From the NCBI GenBank assembly GCA_029777945.1, contig JAKORG010000045.1, positions 31,621-95,620 of the forward strand: a DNA stretch of 64,000 nt, in the 5' to 3' direction. Positions within the stretch are counted from its first letter, which is position 1, and every line of letters begins with the position of its first letter. A program made the position numbers and the translations under genes. Source of the DNA: Deltaproteobacteria bacterium. Its GTDB lineage: Bacteria; Desulfobacterota; Syntrophorhabdia; Syntrophorhabdales; Syntrophorhabdaceae. The notes beneath the pieces were generated by a model that saw only the letters and a program-made list of their open reading frames with translations, did no database searches and was not told where the DNA came from. This document shows, in pieces, positions 55,330-64,000 of this stretch.

Positions 55330-56784
55330 TTATTTAAAGATTTGTGTTATCTTTTCTTTTGCCTCTACAATCTGGCTATTACTTAACTGAAGGCCCTTTT
55401 CTGTCCTTAAAGGTTCACTCTCAATCTTAAAGATCCTTTCTTTCATACCCATCTGTTTTTTTATACCCGCTGGCATATCTGGTATTATGCCTATTGCCTT
55501 TTTTACATCCTCAGGAAATTTTCCAGGGTCTGCGGTCTCATAGATTACAGATGCGATATCATGCTTTCCTTTTAAGAATATTTCAAGGCTTCTCCAGCCC
55601 ACTGCACCATGGGGATCAAGAATAATCCTGTATTTATTATACACGGCCTCCATAGTTTCATAGTGTTCAGGGTTTGTAACACCCACTGAAAAAAGGTCAC
55701 GCCTCATCTCATCAAGGTCTGGCATCTTGTCTATTACACCCGGTCTTATTACCTGATTTGTCTTTGGGTCGCGTTCATCATACATATGTCCACCGTAGAA
55801 GTCTATCAGCCTCGCAAGATTACTGGGATGGGATACAATCATGGCAGAGGAAGGAGACTTTACTGATGGCCGCACAGTATAAATGCCTGTTGAAAGAAAA
55901 TCTGGAAATTCTGTGTTTTCGTTTACACCACATATGATTTTTTTAACAGGCAGGCCCATCTGCTTTGCAATGACAGTGCCCATCATGTTTCCAAAATTTC
56001 CTGAAGGTATGCTTGCAATGAATCCTTCTGGACACTCATCTATCCTTGAATATGCATAAAAAGGATAGACTGCCTGTGGCAGCAGTCTGCCAAGGCTAAT
56101 AGAATTTGCAGAGGTAAATCTATCTCTATCTCCGAACACACGGAATGCAAAATCCTTATCATTTAGAATATTTTTTGCCAGCGCCTGACATACATCGAAA
56201 TCACCATTCACATCAAAGGCGTAAATATTTTTCATCAGGGTCGTCATCTGCCTTCTCTGGCCTTCACTTATGGAATGTCCGGGAAAAAATACAATATTAT
56301 CTATATTTTCCAGCCCCCACAGGGCATCTGCCACAGCCCCACCTGTATCTCCGCTTGTGGCCACAACAACCACCCTTTTTAGTCCCCTTTCACCGAGAAA
56401 ATAGTTCAGGGTTCTACCGAAAAAACGGGCTGCATAGTCTTTGAACGAATAAGTAGGCCCCTTTGTTAACCACATGATGTATGTCTTTCCCGTAACATGT
56501 TGAACCTCTGTGGGAATCTTATCCTCGCTATATGCATCGTTTAAGATTAATCTGAGTTTTTTCTCAGGTATCTCTGATAAAAGAAACGGTGAAAGCACCT
56601 CGAAGGCTATTTCGCTATAAAGCATACCCCTCATGGATCTGACCTTTTCATAGGAAAGCCTCGGTATATCTTCTCTTGCAACCATGTAAAGACCATAATC
56701 CGGTGCCAGGCCTTCAAGAAGGGCAGTTTCGAAATCTACCCTGTGTGACTTATTATTTGTGCTGTAATATGTAATCTTTTTCAT
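55330..56784 (-). CDS. thrC: Threonine synthase
   Basis: A 484-residue PLP enzyme converting O-phosphohomoserine to threonine. This is the long ThrC branch: an N-terminal domain beginning KKITYYSTNNK, PLP lysine in GPTYSFKDYAARFFGR, VVATSGDTGGAVADAL, SIPSGNFGNMMGTVIAK and ILDPHGAVGWRSLE. ATG 56784 is taken because the family starts with the YYST segment; an in-frame ATG at 56802 would add six residues. Neither has a ribosome site. It is divergent from the next gene. Confidence 0.95.
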   Translation of the reverse strand: MKKITYYSTNNKSHRVDFETALLEGLAPDYGLYMVAREDIPRLSYEKVRSMRGMLYSEIAFEVLSPFLLSEIPEKKLRLILNDAYSEDKIPTEVQHVTGKTYIMWLTKGPTYSFKDYAARFFGRTLNYFLGERGLKRVVVVATSGDTGGAVADALWGLENIDNIVFFPGHSISEGQRRQMTTLMKNIYAFDVNGDFDVCQALAKNILNDKDFAFRVFGDRDRFTSANSISLGRLLPQAVYPFYAYSRIDECPEGFIASIPSGNFGNMMGTVIAKQMGLPVKKIICGVNENTEFPDFLSTGIYTVRPSVKSPSSAMIVSHPSNLARLIDFYGGHMYDERDPKTNQVIRPGVIDKMPDLDEMRRDLFSVGVTNPEHYETMEAVYNKYRIILDPHGAVGWRSLEIFLKGKHDIASVIYETADPGKFPEDVKKAIGIIPDMPAGIKKQMGMKERIFKIESEPLRTEKGLQLSNSQIVEAKEKITQIFK

Positions 56785-56843
56785 ATAGCATGTAGCATAC
56801 AAAAAGTTTCATATTTTTTCAACTTAAGTTATAATTAAAAATT

Positions 56844-57416
56844 ATGAAAATAGTTTTTAAGATTTTGATAATCCTTATTTTGGTTTTCCTTGCCTCAATG
56901 AATGTGCGCGCCGAATCATTGCCTCAGTTATCAAAGGAAGATGCCGTCAAAATTTTAATAGAATCTTTAAAGGACAATAAAACAATAGACCTTACACGAT
57001 ATTACTTAAAAGAGGGTTCTATATATACTTTGATAACCGAAAATAATGACCTGGAAAAATACAAAACCCTTGAAGAAAAGGGATTTGTTATCTTAAAGCC
57101 CATACAGGATAATAGGGATACTGAGAAAAAATACGGCTTAGTTTTTACAGAAAAGGCTGAACCCTACATTATCAAAAAAGACGATGACTCTAAAGACAAG
57201 GCACTTGTTTCAATAGGCAAGGCTGAAAAGATAGATTTAATGCAATTGAGACTAATATCACCAAAGGAATATAAGGCAGATTTTTTAATTGGTTATAGGC
57301 TGACCCCTTTTGGTGAGATATTAATGGGTAAACAGATTATTTTTGAGAAAAAAGAAGATGTTTTCTTTGAACATAGAGACGGAGGCTGGAAGATAAGATT
57401 TAAAACATCTTTTTAG
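56844..57416 (+). CDS. Exported protein of unknown function
   Basis: A 190-residue protein with a clear signal peptide (hydrophobic 6-19, cleavage near VRAES). The mature part has charged helices then beta-rich segments such as KKYGLVFTEKAEPYI, RLISPKEYKADFLIGYRLTPFGEI and EHRDGGWKIRFKTSF. The closing pattern resembles small periplasmic proteins that track folded beta domains, but I recognise no family. It ends with TAG, 17 bases before a strong terminator, so it forms a single-gene unit. Confidence 0.8.
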   Translation: MKIVFKILIILILVFLASMNVRAESLPQLSKEDAVKILIESLKDNKTIDLTRYYLKEGSIYTLITENNDLEKYKTLEEKGFVILKPIQDNRDTEKKYGLVFTEKAEPYIIKKDDDSKDKALVSIGKAEKIDLMQLRLISPKEYKADFLIGYRLTPFGEILMGKQIIFEKKEDVFFEHRDGGWKIRFKTSF

Positions 57417-57433
57417 CCCTTAAATCTAAATAA

Positions 57434-57455
57434 AAAGGCCCGTTGCCGGGCCTTT
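57434..57455. terminator. Bidirectional terminator between the exported protein and thiolase genes
   Basis: A 9-bp perfect stem, AAAGGCCCG and CGGGCCTTT, with a TTGC loop. The stem has A-rich and T-rich flanks on opposite sides, so it can work on both strands for the two convergent genes. Confidence 0.85.
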
Positions 57456-57472
57456 AAAAGATTAAACAAGTA

Positions 57473-58675
57473 TTATCCTACCTTGACAATTAGTGATGCT
57501 GCTGTGTCACCAGCGGCACATCCTGTAAAAAGCCCATAACCGCCTCCTGCCAGCACGAGTTCCTCTATCATTTCTATAATAGCCCTGCCGGCTGTAGGAC
57601 CTTGAGGATGGCCGTAAATCAGGGATGAACCATAATTATTTATCTTCATAAGATCAAACCCCGTCTCTCTGGCAATGACGAGATCGTTTACTGCAAAAGG
57701 GTTGTGTGTTTTTAAGGCCTTTATATCAGCGATAGTCAAACCTGCATTGGCAAGGGCCATTCTGCTTGCAGGGACCGTAGCAGCAGGCATATACATGGGT
57801 TTTACCCTTGCAAAACCATAGGAAACGATCTGGATCTCTATTTTTGGATCAGCACTTAATTCCCTGGCCTTTTCCCTTGTCGTCACAATAATTCCACAGT
57901 TTCCGTCTGCGGGAAATGTCTATGCACCAAAGCTCAGCACTCCATTAGGGTATTGAGGTTTTAATTTTGCAAGACCTTCTGCCGTGGTTGGTGTCCACCC
58001 TTCGTCTTCCTCAAGGAGCTTTTTTGTTTTCTTATTCACGGTAACCTCTGGTGGAAATATGTATCTTTTCTGAAATGCCCGGTCATTGGCAAGGGCTTCC
58101 TGATACTGCTCAAAACGTCTTAATACTACTGCATCGCATTCTTCTTTTGTAAAGCCGTAATCGGCAGCTACATTTTCTGCTGTCTGCACCATATAGGCAC
58201 GGTGTCGCGGGGTGCCTGCAAAATTATCCATATTCCAGTCTTCCCTTTCAGGCTGTCCACCGGGTCCTAATGGATTGGGCCATATGGTATGCGGTCCATT
58301 GGAACATCTATCTGCCATAAGGCCAAAGCCTACCTCGTATACACCAAGCTCAAGGTCTTTGGCAATAAGATTAAGGATCGTGGTAGATGTTGAGCATGCC
58401 TGATTTATGAATATGGCAGGTAGAAATTTCTTATCGTCTGTAAGGATTGCTGCCGCATAGTTATGGGCAACAAACCAGTGTTTCTGGGCAATGGTGGAAC
58501 CAAAATACAAGTAATCAATGATGGTGGGCTCGATTTTTCTTGAAAGAAACCAACGCCTTGCAGTGTTTGCACCGAGTTCAATTGCATTGTCGTGCTGCAT
58601 GCTGCCCTACCACCGGGAAAACGGGGTAGAATAATAACCTTTGTAGGGAATAAAAGCCTTTGTATATGCCTTCAT
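57473..58675 (-). pseudogene. Thiolase (acetyl-CoA acetyltransferase family) with two in-frame TAG codons
   Basis: One continuous frame of 400 codons from ATG 58675 to TAA 57473-57475 encodes a thiolase-fold enzyme, broken only by TAG at codon 23 (58607-58609) and codon 252 (57920-57922). Contexts are PFSRW-TAG-GSM and LSFGA-TAG-TFPADGNCG; in relatives I recall both as Gln, so each could be a CAG to TAG change. The catalytic Cys is in FINQACSTS (about residue 94), and late motifs NNYGSSLIYGHPQGPTAGR and GGGYGLFTGCAAGD are intact. As the third gene after enoyl-CoA hydratase and SDR it would perform thiolytic cleavage of a 3-oxoacyl-CoA. It is a pseudogene, or TAG is read through, or the sequence has errors. 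Confidence 0.85.
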
Positions 58676-58695
58676 ATTCTTTTCTCCTTAATTGT

Positions 58696-59460
58696 CTAAA
58701 AAACAAACAGGTCTAAACCGCCCATCATATTGACGATGGCGCCTGTCATATACGCTGCCTTATCTGAGGCAATAAATGCTATCACATCGGCAATTTCCTG
58801 AGGAGTTGCTGGCCTGCGCATGGCAATCCTGTTTTCTAAACGCTCCCTGATTTCTGCGGGGATGGGCTCGTAATAGGCTTCTGTATTTGCTACACCAATA
58901 AGAACACAATTGGCTGTTATGTTGAACCTCGCACCTTCAAGTGCTGTTGATTTGGCTAAACCAATAAGACCTGCCTTTGCAGCGCCATAACTCGTCTGTC
59001 CATAACCACCCATTACGCCTGCCACAGATGTCATATTTATAATGCGACCCCATTTGTTTTGGCACATATCAGCCCATGCCTCTTTTATGCAATAAAAGGC
59101 AGAGTTAAGACATAGTTTCACCTCATTATCCCAATCCTCTATAGTGGTTTTTGCAATGGTTACCATGCGACGCATCTGGGCCATATTGTTTACAAGGATG
59201 TTAACAGAACCGAGTTCTTTTTTAATAATAGTAAAACCTTCCTGTACGCTTTTGTAATTCCTGCCGTTCATTTTAACGGCAATTGACCTGCGACCCATTG
59301 CCTGTATTTCCTTTGCCACAGATTCTGCACCCTCCATGTGACCGAAACCGGTTACTGCTACATCAGCCCCGTCTCGGGCTAATGCAAGGGCAGCTGCCCT
59401 TCCAATGCCGTGAGGCATTGAAGCACCTGTTACCAATGCGATTTTTCCTTCTAATGACAT
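58696..59460 (-). CDS. SDR-family oxidoreductase (probable 3-hydroxyacyl-CoA dehydrogenase-like)
   Basis: A 254-residue short-chain dehydrogenase: cofactor loop VTGASMPHGIG, NNMAQ, catalytic Ser in INMTSVAG and Y158-x3-K162. A C-terminal GGLDLFVF follows the typical TGAIVNMMGG. Between an enoyl-CoA hydratase and a thiolase it most likely oxidises a 3-hydroxyacyl-CoA, or reduces in reverse. It ends with TAG, with a TGA seven codons further in frame. The thiolase ATG follows after 20 bases. Confidence 0.9.
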   Translation of the reverse strand: MSLEGKIALVTGASMPHGIGRAAALALARDGADVAVTGFGHMEGAESVAKEIQAMGRRSIAVKMNGRNYKSVQEGFTIIKKELGSVNILVNNMAQMRRMVTIAKTTIEDWDNEVKLCLNSAFYCIKEAWADMCQNKWGRIINMTSVAGVMGGYGQTSYGAAKAGLIGLAKSTALEGARFNITANCVLIGVANTEAYYEPIPAEIRERLENRIAMRRPATPQEIADVIAFIASDKAAYMTGAIVNMMGGLDLFVF

Positions 59461-59487
59461 TTTAACCTCCTCGTTTATTTTTTTATC

Positions 59488-60267
59488 TTATCTGTCTTTA
59501 AAATTTGGTTTTCTCTTCTCTATAAAGGCCTTCATCCCCTCTCTGCCGTCTTCTGATACATAGACAACAACGAAACAGTTATTTTCGTGGTTAATAGCCG
59601 ATTCAAGGTCCATATTCATCCCTTTATCAATGGCGTTTTTTAAGAGACTAAGAGCTAATTTGGGCTTTGAAGCAAGCTTTTTTGCCCATACCTTTGCCTC
59701 TTCCATAAGTTTATCCCTTGGAACTACCCTGTTTACAAGGCCAATTCTGCATGCCTCTTCACCGCTTACAGCCTCACCCATGTATAGTAATTCTTTTGCC
59801 TTGGCTATGCCGATAAGCCTTGGAAGCCTTTGGGTCCCCCCTGATCCAGGAATAATACCGAGGTTAATCTCAGGGCATCCAATTTTTGCATCCTCTGAGG
59901 CAATTCTTAAATCACAGGCCAATGCAAGTTCACAACCACCTCCAAAAACAAAACCGAATAGTGCGGCGATGGTGGGTTTTTCTATTTCTGCAACTTTATC
60001 AATGCACATCTTCGATATCCTGCTAAAGGCGTAGTAATCGGGGATGTTTTTTCCAGCTACCTCTTTAACATCGAGGCCAGCTGCAAATGCCTTTTCTCCT
60101 GAACCGGTGAGTATTATTGCCTTTACATTGTCATCCTTCTCCAGATCGCAAAAGGCTGCATAAATTTCTTTATAAGCCTTTTCATTAAGGGAATTCACTG
60201 GAGGCCTATTCAAACTGACAATGGCAATATTTTCTTCTTTTTCCACATACAATGTTTCGTATTCCAT
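59488..60267 (-). CDS. Enoyl-CoA hydratase/isomerase family protein
   Basis: A 259-residue crotonase-fold enzyme: IVSLNRPPVNSLNEKAYKEI, GEKAFAAGLDVKEVAG, ALFGFVFGGGCELALACDLRIAS (oxyanion hole) and GCPEINLGIIPGSGGTQRLPRLIG with the catalytic Glu region. It hydrates an enoyl-CoA. First gene of the minus-strand set ECH-SDR-thiolase, the three steps that follow acyl-CoA dehydrogenation in beta-oxidation; the acyl chain handled is unknown. Confidence 0.93.
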   Translation of the reverse strand: MEYETLYVEKEENIAIVSLNRPPVNSLNEKAYKEIYAAFCDLEKDDNVKAIILTGSGEKAFAAGLDVKEVAGKNIPDYYAFSRISKMCIDKVAEIEKPTIAALFGFVFGGGCELALACDLRIASEDAKIGCPEINLGIIPGSGGTQRLPRLIGIAKAKELLYMGEAVSGEEACRIGLVNRVVPRDKLMEEAKVWAKKLASKPKLALSLLKNAIDKGMNMDLESAINHENNCFVVVYVSEDGREGMKAFIEKRKPNFKDR

Positions 60268-60684
60268 ACTATCCTCCCAATATTTTTAAATTTTCCATTG
60301 TGTCCTTTTAATATCCATTTCCGAATACCTTTTATCGATTTTGACGTTTCCTTGCAACTTTTTGTGTTTTTTAAAAACTGGATATTTCACAAAATTTTCA
60401 ACGGGAATAATATTTTCAGCTACAGTTAAATTTAGTTTAAATCTTCTATTATTGTTCATTATTGTATAATAATAACTATTTGAACATAACATTTATTAAA
60501 TTGTCAAGTCTTTTTTAGCACAGCAGAATAAAAAAATAAAATCAATGTATATCGAATAAAGAAAAGGTGATTAAATTTAAATTAGGTTCACATTAGTGAA
60601 CATTAAACCTTAAAACGATAGGTATAAGACCACGGTTTTTTTAATTTAATGTTTTTTCAAAGGGTAATGGTATTAATGCTTCTT
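60268..60684. other. 417-base gap with a perfect dyad upstream of the ECH operon
   Basis: No convincing gene is present; a 68-codon minus-strand ORF (60286-60492) has unlikely composition and no ribosome site. GTTCAC-ATTA-GTGAAC at 60586-60601 is a perfect 6-bp inverted repeat, a possible operator for a TetR- or GntR-type regulator. A minus-strand TTGACA (complement of 60502-60507) could be a -35 box for the ECH operon, but no good -10 box lies at the right distance. Confidence 0.4.
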
Positions 60685-61917
60685 TTATATATTAATCGGA
60701 TTTTGAATTGTTGCATCTGGTAGAATTAGAACATCTGGGGTCTTTTTCTTGTATTCCTTTTCAATAATCTTTACGATCTCCTCTAAGTCCTTTGACCAGT
60801 AAATGTTCTTTTCTATGCCGAACCAGAATTCATTGGCTTTATCCTTGTGCCTTGAATAGATAAATACATTTCTTACCTTATCCGGTTTTTTCCTGATACC
60901 AAAAGGCAACCTCCCCCAGGTAGTTTTTCCGAATCTTCCAAAAAGGTAATGCACTATTTGACCTTCTGGCACATCGCATAATAGCACAATATCACCGCCA
61001 TTATCCTTAAGGAGCGATTCTGCTACAGAAAGGGAAATAACAGCCTCATTTGCCTTGCTTAAAGAGTTTGCAAACACAATATCAGCTTTATATGGAATAT
61101 TTGTGTAATAATGGATAGGCGCAACATTTAGCATATAATTATATAAATCGTCAGGTTTACCAGCATATATATCCGTAATATCTGCACTGGTGTTTATAAG
61201 ACAGTCTATTTTTATATCGAGCCCAGCAATTCTCCCAGATTCTATGATATCATCCAGTAATAGGTTGTTTTTGTATTTACCCAAGGAAAAACACGATTCC
61301 CTATAATTTTGCAAAAGTTTACCATGGTGATATTCAATGGAATCTATATGGCTTAGAGCAGGCATAATTATCTTATAACCACCACCGAACCCACAAAAGG
61401 CATGGGGAGTAAAAGAACCTATGCCAATTCTTACATCACACAAAAGGTATTCTTTGTTAATTATAACTGGGGTACCCAACCCTGTTTTTCCGATGTATTC
61501 ACAGTTTTCGTAAGGATTGTGGTTATATACAGTAAACCTCTCCAGTGTCTCTTCACCAAGTTTCTTTCTAAATCCATTGTTGTCTAAAGCAGCATGCGTG
61601 CCACCACCGCATAAAAACCTCACTTGCTCTTCCCTTATATGGAATCTATCCAGTAATTCAATAAGATAGGGGATTATTTTATATGCCTTCGTAGGCCTTG
61701 AGAGATCGTCAAAAACCACACATATTTCACATGATTTAGTTAGTTTTTCTTTTATTAAAGGCATAATAGATAACACAGCATTTTTTATTTCATTATCGTC
61801 TAACACATGTTTTCTGTCTCCATTCATCTCAAGGAAAGAAATATTCCAGTTATCGGGGAGAAGGAACTTTATTTCCTTTTTTTCACCCCATAAACCATGT
61901 TTAAGTCTTATCTCCAT
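60685..61917 (-). CDS. LarA-like nickel-dependent lactate racemase family protein
   Basis: A 410-residue DUF2088/LarA family protein. Matching segments are VFDDLSRPTKAYKIIPYLIELL, FLCGGGTHAA, HNPYENCEYIGKTGLGTPVIINKEY and GSFTPHAFCGFGGGYKIIMPALSHIDSIEYHH, which hold the His and Lys residues that bind the nickel-pincer cofactor in LarA. True lactate racemases are one branch; many relatives racemise or epimerise other hydroxy acids. No cofactor genes (larB, larC, larE) are in the window. AAGGA precedes ATG 61917. Confidence 0.85.
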   Translation of the reverse strand: MEIRLKHGLWGEKKEIKFLLPDNWNISFLEMNGDRKHVLDDNEIKNAVLSIMPLIKEKLTKSCEICVVFDDLSRPTKAYKIIPYLIELLDRFHIREEQVRFLCGGGTHAALDNNGFRKKLGEETLERFTVYNHNPYENCEYIGKTGLGTPVIINKEYLLCDVRIGIGSFTPHAFCGFGGGYKIIMPALSHIDSIEYHHGKLLQNYRESCFSLGKYKNNLLLDDIIESGRIAGLDIKIDCLINTSADITDIYAGKPDDLYNYMLNVAPIHYYTNIPYKADIVFANSLSKANEAVISLSVAESLLKDNGGDIVLLCDVPEGQIVHYLFGRFGKTTWGRLPFGIRKKPDKVRNVFIYSRHKDKANEFWFGIEKNIYWSKDLEEIVKIIEKEYKKKTPDVLILPDATIQNPINI

Positions 61918-62009
61918 AGATATCCTTTTAAAAAAATCTCTAAGATTGATAAATCAATGATAGCAAAAATAGAAAACTTCTTCACTAATTTAATTAAGAC
62001 AAATTTTTG

Positions 62010-62037
62010 TTGACAAAATCACCTTTATATTTAATAA
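62010..62037 (+). promoter_or_regulatory. Possible promoter of the livK-livH operon
   Basis: TTGACA at 62010-62015, a 16-base spacer and a weaker TAATAA at 62032-62037; the ATG follows 48 bases later. Confidence 0.45.
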
Positions 62038-62084
62038 AATTAAAAAAGGGGATTAACACTATATAAAAATTAAAGGGGTGAAAC

Positions 62085-63308
62085 ATGAAAAAAATGGTAT
62101 TTTTTTCCTTTATTTTGGTATTTTTTTCTGTCCTTTTTCTTACAGTTTCCGATTCCTATGCACAGAAGACCATAAAAGTAGGTATAGTTGATACCTATAC
62201 AGGTCCTCCGAGCACATTTACCATTGATGTTCGCGATGGATTTGAGATGGCTGTTAAAAAAATAAATGCAAAAGGTGGGGTTTTGGGTAGAAAAATAGAA
62301 TTTACCACAAGGGATGAAAAATTCAAACCTGATATTGGGCTTGCCATGGCAAAAGAGCTTGTTCTTAAGGAAAAAGTTGATATTTTAATGGGAACTATAA
62401 ACAGCGCCACAGCCCTTGCTGTGTCTGACTTTGCAAAAAAAGAAAAGATCCCTTTTTTTGTTACATTCTCAAAGAGCGAAAAGATTGTTGTAGATAAAGG
62501 ACACAGGTATGTATTCAATATGAATGAAAATACCATGATGGCAGGTAGAGCAGCAGGATACGTCCTTGGCAAAAAACCATATACAAAATACTGGATCGCT
62601 GGGGATGACTATGAATACGGACACTCTGTAGCCAATAATGTCTGGGAAAATATTCAAAAATATAATCCAAAAGCTGTGCTTATTGGACAGACATGGTGGA
62701 AGGTAGGTGAGGCAGATTTTACACCTTACATAACCCAAATACTTGCTGCAAAGCCTGATTTTATAATAGTAGCAACAGGCGGATCAGGGATGGTAAACTT
62801 CCAGAAAGCAGCCAAGGCAACAGGACTTGCAGAAAAGATACCATTTTATCAACACACTGCCACAGAGCATTCGGTGTTAAAGCCTCAAGGACAGAATGCG
62901 CCTGAAGGGGTATATGGGACATGCAACTATTTCTTCTACTATCCTGATACACCAGCAAATAGGGCATTTGTTGAAGAGTTTAAAAAGGAATATAAAAGAG
63001 AACCAAGGATAGGTGCACTTTCAGGTTACATGACAGCCATGTTTATTGCTGAAGGCTATAAAAAGGCAGGAAGCTTGGATAAAGAAAAATTTATCAATGC
63101 CCTTGAGGATATGACCCTTGATAGCCCTGTTGGCAAGTTACAGATAAGAGGATGTGACCATCAACTTCTCCTTCCCATGTATTTTGGTAAAACTAAAAAA
63201 GATCCTAAATACGATTTCCTAATAGCAGGGGATATAGAGGTTATTCAAAGTAAAGACTATATGCCCACATGTGATGAAATAAGAAAGATAAGAACGTATA
63301 AAAGATAA
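62085..63308 (+). CDS. ABC transporter substrate-binding protein (LivK/branched-chain amino-acid type)
   Basis: A 407-residue periplasmic binding protein of the Leu/Ile/Val family. Signal peptide to about residue 26 (SDSYAQ), then KVGIVDTYTGPPSTFTIDVRDGFEMAVKKINAKGGVLGRKIEF, the usual start, and ELVLKEKVDILMGTINSATALAV. In anaerobes such receptors often bind aromatic or other acids rather than amino acids. AAAGGGGTG precedes ATG 62085. It heads an operon with a LivH-type permease. Confidence 0.94.
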   Translation: MKKMVFFSFILVFFSVLFLTVSDSYAQKTIKVGIVDTYTGPPSTFTIDVRDGFEMAVKKINAKGGVLGRKIEFTTRDEKFKPDIGLAMAKELVLKEKVDILMGTINSATALAVSDFAKKEKIPFFVTFSKSEKIVVDKGHRYVFNMNENTMMAGRAAGYVLGKKPYTKYWIAGDDYEYGHSVANNVWENIQKYNPKAVLIGQTWWKVGEADFTPYITQILAAKPDFIIVATGGSGMVNFQKAAKATGLAEKIPFYQHTATEHSVLKPQGQNAPEGVYGTCNYFFYYPDTPANRAFVEEFKKEYKREPRIGALSGYMTAMFIAEGYKKAGSLDKEKFINALEDMTLDSPVGKLQIRGCDHQLLLPMYFGKTKKDPKYDFLIAGDIEVIQSKDYMPTCDEIRKIRTYKR

Positions 63309-63322
63309 ATATACTTTTAAGT

Positions 63323-64000
63323 ATGGATCTAATAGCCCAGATTTTTTCTACCAAGATATTGAGCCAGATTTTTGTAGGCTTAAGCAGAACAACAATCCTT
63401 TTTATAGTATCCTCAGGCCTGAGTCTAATACTCGGTGTCCTGAGGATACCTAATGTAGCTCATGGTTCTTTATATATGATAGGAGCCTTTACTGCATATA
63501 CCACTTCAATGGTTTTTGGAGGTGGTAATACTGGTTTCTGGATGTCATTGATTATTGCACCTCTTTTCGTGGCCCTTATAAGCCTTATAGCAGAGAGGGG
63601 TCTTTTTCAATACCTATATGAACGAGAACATCTTATGCTCCTTCTCCTCACCTTTGCATTTTCTCTTGTCTTTGGAGACCTTGTTAAAATGGTCTGGGGG
63701 GCAGAATATAAATCAGTTCCTGTTCCACCAATGTTTCAGGGATATGTATATCTAATAGGAGGGCTGCCCTTTCCCCTGTATAATTTTTTCCTTTTGATTA
63801 TAGGTCCTATTGTTGCAATTGTTCTTTGGCTTATTGTAAATAAGACAAAGATAGGAAAAATTGCAAGGGCAGCTGCAGTGGATAGAGAAATGGTTGATGC
63901 AGTGGGCATAAATGTAAGCTGGGTTTTTGCCTATGTATTTATAATAGGTTGTTTACTTGCTGGCCTTGGAGGAGCGCTTGTTGCTCCCACAGTTAGTGTG
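63323..64000 (+). CDS. ABC transporter permease, LivH family (partial, runs off the window)
   Basis: An open frame of 226 codons from ATG 63323 to the window end without a stop. It encodes a membrane permease: LSLILGVLRIPNVAHGSLYMIGAFTAY is the LivH N-terminal signature (the NxAHG motif), and GKIARAAAVDREMVDAVGINV is the EAA-type loop contacting the ATPase, followed by LAGLGGALVAP. It starts 14 bases after the binding-protein gene, so it is part of the same importer; the C-terminal third is missing. Confidence 0.93.
   Translation, partial: MDLIAQIFSTKILSQIFVGLSRTTILFIVSSGLSLILGVLRIPNVAHGSLYMIGAFTAYTTSMVFGGGNTGFWMSLIIAPLFVALISLIAERGLFQYLYEREHLMLLLLTFAFSLVFGDLVKMVWGAEYKSVPVPPMFQGYVYLIGGLPFPLYNFFLLIIGPIVAIVLWLIVNKTKIGKIARAAAVDREMVDAVGINVSWVFAYVFIIGCLLAGLGGALVAPTVSV

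Noticed and set aside
57920..58609. Pyrrolysine-containing thiolase as a firm call
   Set aside because: Thiolases are not known pyrrolysine proteins, no pyl genes are in the window, and the sites look like former Gln codons. It is kept only as one option in the finding.
60286..60492. 68-codon minus-strand ORF upstream of the enoyl-CoA hydratase
   Set aside because: Low-complexity AT-rich sequence with no ribosome site and no recognisable motif.

Overview
The window is a gene-dense, AT-rich bacterial chromosome segment. It holds about 60 protein genes and no rRNA, tRNA, CRISPR array, insertion sequence or prophage that I could find. Gene content suggests an anaerobic, acyl-CoA-metabolising Gram-negative, most like Desulfobacterota (former Deltaproteobacteria, syntroph or sulfate-reducer type). 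The pointers are ADP-forming acyl-CoA synthetase, a three-gene beta-oxidation-like set, a TRAP-TAXI importer, a Na+-translocating decarboxylase beta subunit, a LarA-like racemase, Liv-type ABC transport and a meso-diaminopimelate-type MurE. No rRNA is present to test this.

Layout. 1-2165: tail of an MFS transporter and a CPA-type antiporter whose leader carries a clear fluoride riboswitch. 2166-7498: TIM-barrel isomerase, the two ADP-forming acyl-CoA synthetase subunits (alpha frameshifted in a run of eight G), a Cys-rich small protein, a periplasmic thioredoxin-like protein and a HemN-like radical SAM enzyme. 7555-10586: fused TRAP-TAXI permease and receptor, with its own promoter and a strong terminator. 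10585-21437: translation-related genes (mnmG, a QueG-like protein), HD and CGGC proteins, an orphan OppC permease, a secreted prenyltransferase-repeat protein, a fosmidomycin-resistance-type MFS, a cysteine synthase, a DUF89 protein, a CbpA-like DnaJ and an unknown partner. 21447-23520: groESL under a sigma70 promoter with a degenerate CIRCE. 23478-30107, minus strand: ArnD-like deacetylase, alcohol dehydrogenase, CHASE2 cyclase, MetE-like protein and a shortened UvrC.

30212-46168 is one long dcw operon: mraZ-rsmH-ftsL-[FtsI slot]-murE-murF-mraY-murD-[FtsW slot]-murG-murC-murB-ddl-ftsQ-ftsA-ftsZ. It starts with a consensus promoter and four 10-bp MraZ repeats that abut the mraZ start codon. 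The most unusual thing in the window is that both catalytic septal synthases are missing from it. The FtsI slot holds a 302-residue protein with an FtsI-like membrane anchor and C-terminal PASTA domain but no SxxK, SxN or KTG motif. The FtsW slot holds a 260-residue polytopic protein that lacks SEDS signatures. Both are intact, overlapping, translationally coupled ORFs, and look like a matched pair of eroded pseudoenzymes or replacements.

46189-64000: PilZ protein, multi-PAS hybrid histidine kinase, nitroreductase, OadB with a 47-residue OadG-like subunit, a Fur-family regulator with znuACB (promoter and operator visible), threonine synthase, a periplasmic protein, an enoyl-CoA hydratase/SDR/thiolase operon whose thiolase has two in-frame TAG codons, a LarA-like enzyme, and the first genes (livK, partial livH) of a branched-chain amino-acid-type ABC importer that leaves the window.
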